A program made the translations under genes and the position numbers. The notes under the pieces were generated by a model that saw nothing but the letters and a program-made list of their open reading frames with translations, did not search any database and was not told where the DNA came from. A DNA stretch of 64,000 nucleotides from Poecilobothrus nobilitatus (Eukaryota > Arthropoda > Insecta > Diptera > Dolichopodidae), in assembly GCA_947095535.1 (NCBI GenBank), contig OX352772.1, forward strand, positions 119,406,191 through 119,470,190, written 5' to 3'. Of this stretch, positions 44,002 to 56,330 are shown in pieces; position 1 is the first letter of the stretch; each line of letters begins with the position of its first letter.

Positions 44002-44110
44002 GCTTCGGTAGCCTAGTGGGTAGGCGTGTGGCATATTAACCGAAGGAGTGTGGGTTCGATCCCTGCACAGGTCGTAAGTGTTTTTTTCTTTACATACTCC
44101 CCTTACGACC
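44002..44110 (+). ncRNA. tRNA-like pol III head (SINE-like), left copy
   Basis: TAGCCTAGTGGGTAGG resembles a box A and GGTTCGATCCC (44053-44063) a box B, at tRNA-like spacing. The acceptor and anticodon stems do not pair, so this is not a working tRNA. A 9-bp inverted repeat GGTCGTAAG / CTTACGACC (44070-44078, 44102-44110) follows directly. Probably a tRNA-derived SINE remnant. Confidence 0.5.
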
Positions 44111-44709
44111 AAATATAATGTAAATATATAGTATAATAATATAAACAAACTAAATAATATTAGTATATAATTTAATAATAGTATAAAAACCTATAATGGC
44201 CTTGGTAGCCGATGGTTCAATAATATTGCATTACATTTATGTATGTAATATTAATATAAATAAATAAAATAACTAAATATTACTTAATGTTTCAATAAAC
44301 ATTTTTTGTTCTGTTTTTTAATGTTTTATTTTATTTATTTCGTTATTACGAGTATAATATGCAATTCAAAATAAAACAAAAAGAATTTTACTTAAAATCA
44401 GATTTGATAGGCACTAAAGTTACTTTAACTAGCACTCTCATTTACACTTATTATCTCTTTTCTTTCATTTATACTTATAATTTTTAACTAAGTATAACTA
44501 CATTAATATCTAAGAAAAATCGAATTATTAATTTATAGTGATTATTATTTAATTTTATTTGTTTGGAAAATTTACACAAAAACCAATCCTTTATATATAT
44601 TATTATTTTTTTAAAATTACTAAGAACTAAAATCAAAAAACTTAAAACTAATTTAATGGGTAGGAACCTTAAACTAACTAACCTAAAGCCTATCATATTG
44701 TTTCCAGAA
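44111..44709. other. AT-rich DNA between tRNA-like head and RT relic
   Basis: No coding frame. The right copy (48792-49394) is nearly identical. It may include the 3' untranslated region of the minus-strand RT relic that follows. Confidence 0.45.
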
Positions 44710-45824
44710 ATATGGTATTTTACTTATTAATGAGGAATAAATCTTTTTATCTCTATTAGGAATAAACATATCAAATTTGAATACACTTCATCATTAATAT
44801 TACGTCTATTTAAATCTATGAGTATTTCTTTACTTAGTGAATGTCTATTGTAATGATAAATTATTGGTATTTTATTTATATTTTCTATTATATTCTTTTT
44901 ATTTAGTAAAATTAAGTTCTCGGGTAGAGTAAAACCAGATTATACAGTTTTTATAAGGTATTCCTCATCAAATGCACGAATTTTTTTCGATTGGTGAAGC
45001 ACTTATGTTAAACCATGTAGGACAGCCATACGTTAATATAGGTCATATGAAGCTTTTCTAACATAGAGTTTTTACTTTGCTACAAAGAGACTTCAAATAT
45101 AATATTTTTTTCAACGATATAAATGCGTTGTTGCTTCTTATTTGGTTCTTAATATGAGTATTAAATTTCATTAGATAATCAAAATATACACCCAGGTATT
45201 AGATACTGTTTGAGTTCTTGATTTTGATTCCCTTTGGAGTCTTAATGTTAAATTTTCTCTAGTTTTTTCTTACGCTGCTATTTACCTTTGCATATGTGTT
45301 TCGAAACAATATTGTTTCGTATTTACTGTAGTTTATTTTTAGTTTCCATCTGTCGCAGTAACCTCTAACTTTATTGAATTTTTTCTGTAAACTACATTAC
45401 GAGCTTATTAAATTTTTGTTAGCAGCATATATTGTTAAATCATCTGCGAATACTGTAATTAGACCCTAAATTATTATTTAAGGAATTCAGCAGTTCGCTT
45501 ATGAATATGATAAATAAAATCGGCGAATTTATCGTTCCTTGTTGCAGTCCGTTGTCTATATAGAACTCTCTAGAGTATTTCTTATTGGAAGCAACTACTC
45601 TAAAAGTTCTATATCGAGTCAAATCATTGATTAGAAACACAAGGTGCAAAGGATATTTATAGATTAACGTTTTATAAACCAACCCATGGAGCCAAACACT
45701 GTCAAATTTCTAAATCAATAAATGCTGCTATAAATTTCTGACAGTTTATTTGCCTACATATGTCCGCCGAAAGTTTCGTCATGGCGTGTGTAGTGCTTAA
45801 AACGGAAACATACTTGATTTAGGG
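44710..45824 (-). pseudogene. Non-LTR RT relic (3' half), left copy
   Basis: Minus strand from about 45800: degenerate sequence around NLTVFGSMGW (motif A region, FDSVWLHG-like), then KTLIYKYPLHLVFLINDL, GLQQGTINSPILFIIFISEL (45540-45480), FADDLTIYAANKN near 45430, WKLKINYSKYETILF, YLGVYFDYLMKFNTHIK, PILTYGCPTWF, and the tail KNIIENINKIPIIYHYNRHS with NDEVYSNLICLFLIEIKRF ending near 44735. Numerous stops. The right copy carries the same lesions and is further split by a GTCC element. Confidence 0.75.
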
Positions 45825-46676
45825 GTTATACCAATTCTAAAAGTTCTTGCTTACCTCAAAATTTTAAGTCGCATGCCGGAGTTATGAAGATAGAAAAATC
45901 GTGCAAAATTTGGTTTTTACATAACGGTAGATTTAAATACTAATTTTAAAATAATTGAATAATTTGTATATCGATTTATAAAGGCAAGAAAAAATCCTGT
46001 CGAATGGCGTTTTCAGATTGAAAAAATGTTAAACACAACATGAAATATGTGCAATTAAAAATTTCTGATAATACAGTTTTAGATAAGTCTGTGTGTTCTG
46101 AAAATTGTTTTTTAATTGAAAGAGTGGAAAAATTTAAATATCTTGGTCTTGTTTTAGACTATAAAATGTCTTGGTTTAAACACACAACATATCTAAAAAA
46201 TTATTTACTTAATGTAATTAGATAACTTTACCTCATAAGACAATATAGTACTGCTAAAGTTGCAACTATCGCATTTTATGCACTAGTTCAATCAAAGTTA
46301 CAATATGGTATAGTTTTCTGGGGTGGTGCATATTTTAATAATTTGCATAATCTTCTAGTAGCACAGAAGCACGCCATTAAAAATATTTAAAAAAAGGAAA
46401 TATGATAGCAGCTTTTACTTATTTCAAATGTGAAATATTCTTCCTATTAGAAATTTGTTTTTATTTAAGACGTTGAAATTATTTTAAGATCAGGTCACTT
46501 AAATGTGAGATTCACAGAAAGATACAATCTTAGGATTAACAATAGGAATTTTATTAATGTGCCTTCGTTTAAAAAAGTTTCGTTTAAAAAGCCTTTTCAA
46601 AGTTTCAGGGGCTGCAGTTCCGTAATGCGTGGGGCTACATGAAAAAGTTGTTCTACAACATTAATTTTTTTTCAAT
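45825..46676 (-). mobile_element. GTCC family 3 fragment split by an RT piece, left copy
   Basis: 45825-46052 and 46590-46676 are contiguous parts of family 3 in reverse orientation (ACCAATTCTAAAAGTTC, CATAACGGTAGATTTAAAT, GAATGGCGTTTTCAGATTG, then CAAAGTTTCAGGGGCTGC). Between them, 46053-46589 holds a plus-strand RT C-terminal piece: KISDNTVLDKSVCSENCFLI, KFKYLGLVLDYKMSWFK, QSKLQYGIVFWGGAYFNNL. It overlaps in sequence with the end of the minus-strand RT that follows, so the two pieces face each other. Confidence 0.7.
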
Positions 46677-48058
46677 ACATTTTTCAGTCTAAAACAAGAC
46701 CAAGATATTTAAATTTTTTCACTTTTTCAATTAAAAAACAATTATCAGAACACAAAGACTTATCTAAAACTGTATTATCAGAAATTTTACAACATGTACG
46801 ATTATGATAAAAGAGATTAAAATTTAAATTCGAGGTATTGTAAATATTAAAAATCATATATTTCGTTTTACAACTTATAACTAGCTTGTTTTTGCTAAAC
46901 CAATGACTGATAATATTCAAATCATGATTTAACTTAAAAATTTGATCCTGCTTATTTTTGCAATTATACGCAAAAGCAGTGCCATCCGCAAATGCAATTG
47001 GTATTCCTAAAAGCGGCTGGGATAAAAGACAGTTAAAATATATTAGAAATAAGAGCGGACCCAAGACTGATCCTTGTGGTACTCCACAGTTTAATATTAA
47101 CTCATCACTTATTGCCCCTCCCACTCTTCCTTTTTGTTTGCGATTTTGTATGTAAGAATGAAACCATTTTAAAACAAAACTCCTAAATCCAACTTTATAA
47201 AGTGTATGCAGCAAAGTTGTATGGTCGACTGTATCAAACGCTTTTGATATATCTATGAATAAAGCTGTTGTGACTTTACTCAAATTTAAGCCTTCTATGA
47301 TTTCTTCGTATAATTTAAGCATTGCTTCTTCAGAAGACTTACTTTTTAAAAAGCCATATTGATATGGGCGAAAAAAATTTGTTTTATATAAAAAAAACTA
47401 AAAATCTATTTTTCATCACTTTCTCAAAAGTTTTGCAAAGGAAGGCAAGAGTGAAATAGACCTGTAATTATATTTCCTGTTTTGAAGAAAGATATAATCT
47501 CCGCAATTTTTAGAATATCAGGAAATTTACTTTTAAAGGCACTTAAATTAAAAATATGTGCCAGTATATCAACTATTTGAAAAGAAATATTTTTAATTAA
47601 ATTACAAGAGCATCCATCAACGTACGTAGCATTCGATTTTTTTAAAGAAATTATCATTTTATGTAATTCATAGGCGGAAATTGGATCAAAAACAAAGCTA
47701 CTACTTTGGAAAGAAATTAGTGTTACTGTGCCATCAGATATATAATTAGAAGATGCAAAAAACTGTCATGCAATATTAACAAAAAACTCATTGAATTAAC
47801 CCGCAATGACAGCGGGATCAGAGATAACCATTTCATTGACATTTAAAATTGTTTCATTATTTATTAATTTTTTATTTAATAAATTATTTACAATACTCCA
47901 CTCCACTTCAGTATTCCCTTTGTGGGTATTAAATTTGTTTTTTAAAATATGATTCTTTATTACTAATACACTCATATCTTATTTCTTTGCATAGTTTATC
48001 CTATGCTTTTTTCATATTTAAATTACCTGGATGTTTTTTCAATTTAAGATGTAATTTA
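46677..48058 (-). pseudogene. CR1/Jockey-like RT, left copy, truncated
   Basis: Main frame 47322-46684: TTALFIDISKAFDTVDHTTL, GFRSFVLKWFHSYIQNRKQK, NCGVPQGSVLGPLLFLIYFN, IAFADGTAFAYNCK, NKLVISCKTKYMIFNI, EKVKKFKYLGLVLD. The catalytic FADD box reads FADG here and in the right copy. Upstream (47657-47424): KSNATYVDGCSCNLIKNISF and KSKFPDILKIAEIISFFKTG. It is cut at 48058 by the duplication junction, before its endonuclease. Confidence 0.8.
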
Positions 48059-48690
48059 AAAGCTAGGTAAAAGAATTATATGTGAATCAAATATAAAAAA
48101 TTTAAGAAATTTAAACTGAATAATATAATAAATTTACAAACAAAAAATAAAATAAATCACAAAGTTATCTAAATTTAAAAGCCAGGTAAAAGAATTATAT
48201 GTGAATCAAATATAAAAAATTTAAGTAATTTAAACTGAATAATATAATAAATTTACAGCTGTACTATTTGTTTGTATTGTTTTGTTATTGTTATTGTTAT
48301 TGATTAACTTGTTTGTAAATAAATTTTATGAATTCATATAATTAGTTATTAGTTTTTAAGAAAAATTTCACTAATATTTTGTGATTAAATTATAATAATT
48401 AAATTATTATGTATATAAAACGCTATAAGAGCAAATGAATTCTTTTGAGATGAAATAATAAATAAATAAAAAATAAATAAGTAAATAATAATAGGAGCAG
48501 AAAACAACTAGTTTAATGTTTTTAATTGGGTTATTGATTTTTTTGTGTTGAGTGTCTTGTGAAACATTTTAATTTTTTTATAAATTATTTTTAAATTATT
48601 TATATATTATTAAAAAGAAAACGGAGAAAATGTTTACTAATTAAACTTTATTTACTTTACAATTTTTTTAATTTATATTACTTAATAGGG

Positions 48691-48799
48691 GCTTCGGTAG
48701 CCTAGTGGATAGGCGTGTGGCATATTAACCGAAGGAGTGTGGGTTCGATCCCTGCACAGGTCGTAAGTGTTTTTTTTTTACATACTCCCCTTACGACCA
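48691..48799 (+). ncRNA. tRNA-like pol III head (SINE-like), right copy
   Basis: As at 44002: TAGCCTAGTGGATAGG, GGTTCGATCCC (48742-48752), then GGTCGTAAG / CTTACGACC. One base differs in the box A region (GTGGAT here, GTGGGT in the left copy). Confidence 0.5.
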
Positions 48800-49394
48800 A
48801 ATATAATGTAAATATATAGTATAATAATATAAACAAACTAAATAATATTAGTATATAATTTAATAATAGTATAAAAACTTATAATGGCCTTGGTAGCCGA
48901 TGGTTCAATAATATTGCATTACATTTATGTATGTAGTATTAATATAAATAAATAAAATAAATAAATATTACTTAATGTTTCAATAAACATTTTTTGTTCT
49001 GTTTTTTAATGTTTTATTTTATTTATTTCGTTATTACGAGTATAATATGCAATTCAAAATAAAACAAAAAGAATTTTACTTAAAATCAGATTTGATAGGC
49101 ACTAAAGTTACTTTAACTAGCACTCTCATTTACACTTATTATCTCTTTTCTTTCATTTATACTTATAATTTTTAACTAAGTATAACTAAATTAATACCTA
49201 AGAAAAATCGAATTATTAATTTATAGTGATTATTATTTAATTTTATTTGTTTGGAAAATTTACACAAAAACCAATCCTTTATATATATTATTATTTTTTA
49301 AAAATTACTAAGAACTAAAATCAAAAAACTTAAAACTAATTTAATGGGTAGGAACCTTAAACTAACTAACCTAAAGCCTATCATATTGTTTCCA

Positions 49395-52091
49395 GAAATA
49401 TGGTATTTTACTTATTAATGAGGAATAAATCTTTTTATCTCTATTAGGAATAAACATATCAAATTTGAATACACTTCATCATTAATATTACGTCTACTTA
49501 AATCTATGAGTATTTCTTTACTTAGTGAATGTCTATTGTAATGATAAATTATTGGTATTTTATTTATATTTTCTATTATATTCTTTTTATACCCGTACGA
49601 TAGGATCGGGTATAATAAAATTACTCCTCCGTTTGTAACACCTCGAAATAAGCGAGCTAGATATACCTTCAAAGGTATGGATCGGATCAGAAAAAAATTC
49701 TAAGACTTTTGAGCCATGTCCGTCCGTCCGTCCGTCCGTCCGTCAGCACGCTAACTCAAAAACTAAGAAAGCTAGAATCTTGAAATTTACACAAAATATT
49801 CTGGGAGTAATTTGTAGGTTCCCTATTTTTTTTGGTTGAGTTTGGACCAAAACTTAGGGTAGCTCTCGAACACCTAACTTTTAGATCCCGACATTTTGTT
49901 TGAAATAGAGCTATGAAATTTTAACTGCTGATAGATCTCATAAAAATATTAATTTTATTTTTAATAACTTTTTTTTGTAGCCCCACCCGTTACGGAGCTA
50001 CAGCTCCCCAAAAGTTCAAAAAAACTCCATATTTAAATTGTTATAGCACAAGTTGTATAAGGTATATCATCATTTTGAAAACGCTAAACGATTACTACTT
50101 GTATTAGCTTTAAAAGTGTATATACAATGGATATATATTTGTGGCATAAGGTGTCTTAATTTACCGTTATGCGAAACTCAAATTTTGAAAAATCCTTTAA
50201 CCCTTCTATCTTCTAAACGGTTAAAGTTGGAAACTTGAAATTTTGACAGAAGTTAGATCTTTGAAAATAAGTATGAGTCATTTCAAAATTTTTTTTTTGT
50301 ATCACTCCCCGTTTAGGAGCTGTAAGGGGTCAAAAACTGAAAATTTCCTATTTGTAAACATCTGTAACTTGAACACCTGTTAAAATTTTTTTGAAGTAAT
50401 ACACAAAAATTAAAGCTTCAACATTATGCTCTTATTTCTGTTAACAACTTTTTTTAATAATATAGGGTTACTTTATAATTGACGAAAGTGTTACTTAACT
50501 TTTTCAAATTTTCTAACAAATTTCTTTAACGAATTTTTTCCATTTTGTTTTACTCGATAATTTGAAATTGTTGAGGATATAATGCGTAGTACATAAAAAT
50601 GTAAATGAATAAACAACATAACGGTTGCTTGAAGAATTTTTATTTATATGATATTGATATATATACATACTTATATAATATCATGTTTATTTACATATCG
50701 TATATGTCACTAGGGAATGAATGATAAGAGTATATATGTATATTATATAGCGCCGTATTTACATACATATATGTATTTTATTGTACTTATAAGAAATTAT
50801 TCTGTCAATGGAATATTTAAATATAATATAATATAATATTTAAAATTATATTTACTATTTTGTACTAAGTAAATTTAATATACATTTACCGCTTAGTATT
50901 AAATGGTACTATAGAATATTTGAAAAAGTTTTGGATTGATAATCGTTATGTGAAAGGTTAAAATCTGCTTTTGAAGAATGTATAAACATATAGTTTGAAT
51001 ATATGTACAACCCATAATTCTAGAAATTATAAAATTCACCCAAAATTATTTTAAAATACTAAAATATTAAAAAAATAATATTGTAAGCAAAGTGACAGGC
51101 TGTGAACATACTAACGGTTCGTACGGGTATCTAGGAGTTGACAAAGGCAACTGTATTCTTCCTCGTTATTTAGTAAAATTAAGTTCTCGGGTAGAGTAAA
51201 ACCAGATTATACAGTTTTTATAAGGTATTCCTCATCAAATGCACGAATTTTTTTCGATTGGTGAAGCACTTATGTTAAACCATGTAGGACAGCCATACGT
51301 TAATATAGGTCATATGAAGCTTTTCTAACATAGAGTTTTTACTTTGCTACAAAGAGACTTCAAATATAATATTTTTTTCAACGATATAAATGCGTTGTTG
51401 CTTCTTATTTGGTTCTTAATATGAGTATTAAATTTCATTAGATAATCAAAATATACACCCAGGTATTAGATACTGTTTGAGTTCTTGATTTTGGTTCCCT
51501 TTGGAGTCTTAATGTTAAATTTTCTCTAGTTTTTTCTTACGCTGCTATTTACCTTTGCATATGTGTTTCGAAACAATATTGTTTCGTATTTACTGTAGTT
51601 TATTTTTAGTTTCCATCTGTCGCAGTAACCTCTAACTTTATTGAATTTTTTCTGTAAACTACATTACGAGCTTATTAAATTTTTGTTAGCAGCATATATT
51701 GTTAAATCATCTGCGAATACTGTAATTAGACCCTAAATTATTATTTAAGGAATTCAGCAGTTCGCTTATGAATATGATAAATAAAATCGGCGAATTTATC
51801 GTTCCTTGTTGCAGTCCGTTGTCTATATAGAACTCTCTAGAGTATTTCTTATTGGAAGCAACTACTCTAAAAGTTCTATATCGAGTCAAATCATTGATTA
51901 GAAACACAAGGTGCAAAGGATATTTATAGATTAACGTTTTATAAACCAACCCATGGAGCCAAACACTGTCAAATTTCTAAATCAATAAATGCTGCTATAA
52001 ATTTCTGACAGTTTATTTGCCTACATATGTCCGCCGAAAGTTTCGTCATGGCGTGTGTAGTGCTTAAAACGGAAACATACTTGATTTAGGG
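49395..52091 (-). pseudogene. Non-LTR RT relic (3' half), right copy, split
   Basis: Second copy of 44710-45824 with the same stops. The tail part lies at 49395-49588 and the RT part at 51168-52091 (GLQQGTINSPILFIIFISEL at about 51810). The GTCC element at 49589-51167 interrupts it within the codons before KKNIIENINK. Confidence 0.75.
49589..51167 (+). mobile_element. GTCC element family 1, full copy in the right duplication
   Basis: 1579 bp, ATACCCGTACGATAGGATC to CTTCCTCGTT. GTCC tract at 49717-49744. Inverted terminal match TTCGTACGGGTAT (about 51118-51130), hairpin GTTG-acaaagg-CAAC (51137-51151). Non-coding. The left duplication copy is uninterrupted at 44900/44901 (TTCTTTTT ATTTAG), so ends and site can be read exactly: no target duplication. 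Confidence 0.9.
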
Positions 52092-52928
52092 GTTATACCA
52101 ATTCTAAAAGTTCTTGCTTACCTCAAAATTTTAAGTCGCATGCCGGAGTTATGAAGATAGAAAAATCGTGCAAAATTTGGTTTTTACATAACGGTAAATT
52201 TAAATACTAATTTTAAAATAATTGAATAATTTGTATATCGATTTATAAAGGCAAGAAAAAATCCTGTCGAATGGCGTTTTCAGATTGAAAAAATGTTAAA
52301 CACAACATGAAATATGTGCAATTAAAAATTTCTGATAATACAGTTTTAGATAAGTCTGTGTGTTCTGAAAATTGTTTTTTAATTGAAAGAGTGGAAAAAT
52401 TTAAATATCTTGGTCTTGTTTTAGACTATAAAATGTCTTGGTTTAAACACACAACATATCTAAAAAATTATTTACTTAATGTAATTAGATAACTTTACCT
52501 CATAAGACAATATAGTACTGCTAAAGTTGCAACTATCGCATTTTATGCACTAGTTCAATCAAAGTTACAATATGGTATAGTTTTCTGGGGTGGTGCATAT
52601 TTTAATAATTTGCATAATCTTCTAGTAGCACAGAAGCACGCCATTAAAAATATTTAAAAAAAGGAAATATGATAGCAGCTTTTACTTATTTCAAATGTGA
52701 AATATTCTTCCTATTAGAAATTTGTTTTTATTTAAGACGTTGAAATTATTTTAAGATCAGGTCACTTAAATGTGAGATTCACAGAAAGATACAATCTTAG
52801 GATTAACAATAGGAATTTTATTAATGTGCCTTCGTTTAAAAAGCCTTTTCAAAGTTTCAGGGGCTGCAGTTCCGTAATGCGTGGGGCTACATGAAAAAGT
52901 TGTTCTACAACATTAATTTTTTTTCAAT
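52092..52928 (-). mobile_element. GTCC family 3 fragment split by an RT piece, right copy
   Basis: Equivalent of 45825-46676. The RT piece at 52320-52840 ends FINVPSFK-like sequence and lacks 15 bases present in the left copy (AAGTTTCGTTTAAAA region), a loss between short direct repeats CGTTTAAAA. Confidence 0.7.
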
Positions 52929-55203
52929 ACATTTTTCAGTCTAAAACAAGACCAAGATATTTAAATTTTTTCACTTTTTCAATTAAAAAACAATTATCAG
53001 AACACAAAGACTTATCTAAAACTGTATTATCAGAAATTTTACAACATGTACGATTATGATAAAAGAGATTAAAATTTAAATTCGAGGTATTGTAAATATT
53101 AAAAATCATATATTTCGTTTTACAACTTATAACTAGCTTGTTTTTGCTAAACCAATGACTGATAATATTCAAATCATGATTTAACTTAAAAATTTGATCC
53201 TGCTTATTTTTGCAATTATACGCAAAAGCAGTGCCATCCGCAAATGCAATTGGTATTCCTAAAAGCGGCTGGGATAAAAGACAGTTAAAATATATTAGAA
53301 ATAAGAGCGGACCCAAGACTGATCCTTGTGGTACTCCACAGTTTAATATTAACTCATCACTTATTGCCCCTCCCACTCTTCCTTTTTGTTTGCGATTTTG
53401 TATGTAAGAATGAAACCATTTTAAAACAAAACTCCTAAATCCAACTTTATAAAGTGTATGCAGCAAAGTTGTATGGTCGACTGTATCAAACGCTTTTGAT
53501 ATATCTATGAATAAAGCTGTTGTGACTTTACTCAAATTTAAGCCTTCTATGATTTCTTCGTATAATTTAAGCATTGCTTCTTCAGAAGACTTACTTTTTA
53601 AAAAGCCATATTGATATGGGCGAAAAAAATTTGTTTTATATAAAAAAAACTAAAAATCTATTTTTCATCACTTTCTCAAAAGTTTTGCAAAGGAAGGCAA
53701 GAGTGAAATAGACCTGTAATTATATTTCCTGTTTTGAAGAAAGATATAATCTCCGCAATTTTTAGAATATCAGGAAATTTACTTTTAAAGGCACTTAAAT
53801 TAAAAATATGTGCCAGTATATCAACTATTTGAAAAGAAATATTTTTAATTAAATTACAAGAGCATCCATCAACGTACGTAGCATTCGATTTTTTTAAAGA
53901 AATTATCATTTTATGTAATTCATAGGCGGAAATTGGATCAAAAACAAAGCTACTACTTTGGAAAGAAATTAGTGTTAAAGTGCCATCAGATATATAATTA
54001 GAAGATGCAAAACACTGTGATGCAATATTAACAAAAAACTTATTGAATTCACCCGCAATGACAGCGGGATCAGAGATAACCATGTCATTGACATTTAAAA
54101 TTATTTCATTATTTATTAATTTTTTATTTAATAAATTATTTACAATACTCCACTCCACTTCAGTATTGCCTTTGTGGGTATTAAATTTGTTTTTTAAAAT
54201 ATGATTCTTTATTACTAATACACTCATATCTTATTTCTTTGCATAGTTTATCCTATGCTTTTTTCATATTTAAATTACCTGGATGTTTTTCAATTTAAGA
54301 TGTAATTTATTTTTCCAATTTATTTTATCCAGTAAATTATCCGACAACCATAGTTTAAGCTTTTTTGATTTTTTTGGTACATGGACACTAAAATAGCACT
54401 TTTCTACATAGTATAATAAAGTTGAAATGAATTTATCAAATGCTAGGTTAGGGTCATGTAAACAATAAATATGATTCCATGATTCTTCTCTTAAACAATT
54501 GTTTAATTTTTCGTAATTTATTTTATTATAATTATAACTTATCTTATTAGAAGTTTTATTAGAGAGAGCAGGAGTATTATTAAAAATTAGACCGGTCATG
54601 AGCTGATCTGATATTCTAGTATCATGTAAATAACTACCAAATTTGAAATTTGATTTAATTTGATTTCTACAAAAAATATGATCTAAACAAGAAGAAATAC
54701 GAGTAGGAGAATTAATGAGTGAGACAAAGCCAAAAGAAGATAACATAAAAACATATTCATTACTTTTTTTTGAATTAAGATGTCAATATTAAGATCACCT
54801 AAAATTATACAATTTCTAATACTAATACTATTCAAAATATTGCTGAATTCACTCAAAAAAAAATTTATATTATAATCATGTAACCTGTAGATGCATAGAA
54901 AACAAAAATACTTACTCTCAATTTGCAAACAATTTTTAAAGTATCAGCTGAAGACATATTTACACAACTATACTCACAGACAATATTATTATTTACAAAC
55001 ACAGCAACACTACCAGAGCAATAATTGTCATTACACTTAGCAAAAAATTTAAAACCAGGAATACTATAACCATTAATTTGGTTGGAATAAATCCAAGTTT
55101 CAGTCAGAATAATTAATTCCGGATTTTTCTTAAGAGTTGATAAAAGACACAGATTATAATCAAAATTTTTGCGCATACTTCTAATGTTTTGGTGAGTAAT
55201 ATA
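52929..55203 (-). pseudogene. CR1/Jockey-like endonuclease-RT, right copy
   Basis: More complete copy of 46677-48058. Endonuclease (55200-54683): HQNIRSMRKNFDYNLCLLST, ELIILTETWIYSNQINGY, GSVAVFVNNNIVCEYS, NCIILGDLNIDILIQKK, SCLDHIFCRNQ. Linker: LKLWLSDNLLDKINWKNKLH. RT (53574-52936) is identical to the left copy, including FADG. The start is lost where a GTCC family 3 element begins at 55203. Frames change near 54890, 54740 and 53670. Confidence 0.82.
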
Positions 55204-56330
55204 AACAAGGTAGAATGTAAGCCAACAGTTTTTAAAAGCGGACATTTCCAAAACTCAATACAAACTGTTTAGAATTGTGACTTGCACAAAAATTTGAGAA
55301 TTATTACAGGTGCCTAAGTTACAGGTGTCTAAAAATAGCAAATTTTCAATTTTTGAGGCGTAATAACTCTTACGAGGAGGTGGAGGAGGTCCAAAAAAAT
55401 TCTAAAAGTTCTTTCTTGTCTCAAAATTTCAGGTTCCTATCTAAAGGCGCGCCGGAGTTATGAAAAAAGAAATTTCATGCAAAATGTGGTTTTCACATAA
55501 CAGTAAATTTAAATAGTAAATTATAAAATATTACATAATTTTGATATTGTTTTATATAGATAATAAAATTTTCGATCTTTTGCCGGTTTTAGATTGCAAA
55601 ACTATTATGAGATATATACATCTGAAAAAGGGGCTTTTTCGTAATTTTGAAGAGCTGCAACTTTGGAACCCTTTACAACTAAAATAAACCTTTAACACAC
55701 GTAAAAATATATTACTGTAGCTTTAATTTTTATATTTTGCAGAAGTAAAATATGTACAGGTTCCTAAGTTACAGGTGTTTAAAAATAGCAAATTTTCAAT
55801 TTTTGAGCCCTAATAGCTCATAAACAGGGGGTGGTCCAAAAAAATTTTCTGAAAAAACTTATACTAATTCTAAAAGTTCTTTCTTGCCTCGAAATTTCAA
55901 ACTTCTATTTAAAAGCGTGCCGGAGTTATGAAAGTAGAAAAATCATGCAAAACTTGGTTTTCACATAACGGTAAATTTAAATACTAAATTTAAAAAAAAT
56001 GTATAATTTTGATATTAATTTACAAAGTTAAAAAAAATACCTGTCGAATGACGTTATCAGATTGAAAAACTCTTAAGCAGAACATAAGATATATACATTT
56101 AAAAATAGGGCTTTTTCAAAGTTTGAGGGGCTGTAGCTCCGTAATGGGTGGGGCTACATGAAAAAGTTGTTCCACAAAATTATTTTTTTTATGAGACCTA
56201 CCTATGGTTAAAATTTGTTTTCTCTATGTTTAACGGTGTAGAAGTTTAGTAAACAGACGGACGGACGAACGGACAGAGTGAAACTAATAAGCACATTTTT
56301 TTCAAAATTTTTTTGAAAATGTGCTAAAAA
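55203..56330 (-). mobile_element. GTCC element family 3, minus copy
   Basis: Starts CAAGGTAGAATGTAAGCC, ends AATGTGCTAAAAACGG. Two internal units (CATAACAGTAAATTT near 55495, CATAACGGTAAATTT near 55965; spacing about 470). GTCC tract reads GGACGGACGAACGGACAG at 56259-56276. Non-coding. Confidence 0.78.

Larger units (their letters stand above)
43330..48058. repeat. Tandem segmental duplication, left copy
   Basis: Nearly identical to 48137-54297 apart from two insertions and small indels. It runs from the 3' end of the RT relic at 42060 through a tRNA-like head and two minus-strand RT relics, and breaks inside the second one at 48053-48058 (AATTTA). At the junction a 119-bp unit (48062 and 48181 start points) is repeated. 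Confidence 0.85.
48059..54297. repeat. Tandem segmental duplication, right copy
   Basis: Equivalent to 43330-48058 with 1579 extra bases (49589-51167). Beyond 54297 the sequence continues into the rest of the non-LTR element (54298-55203), so this side retains the original context and the junction at 48053-48062 is the new joint. Confidence 0.85.

Noticed and set aside
44002..44075. Possible functional tRNA gene
   Set aside because: Boxes A and B are good but the acceptor stem does not pair and no proper anticodon stem forms. Called a tRNA-derived head instead.
46049..47322. Twin-priming 5' inversion of one LINE insertion
   Set aside because: Twin priming gives pieces pointing away from each other. 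Here they face each other and overlap in coding content, with foreign sequence between.
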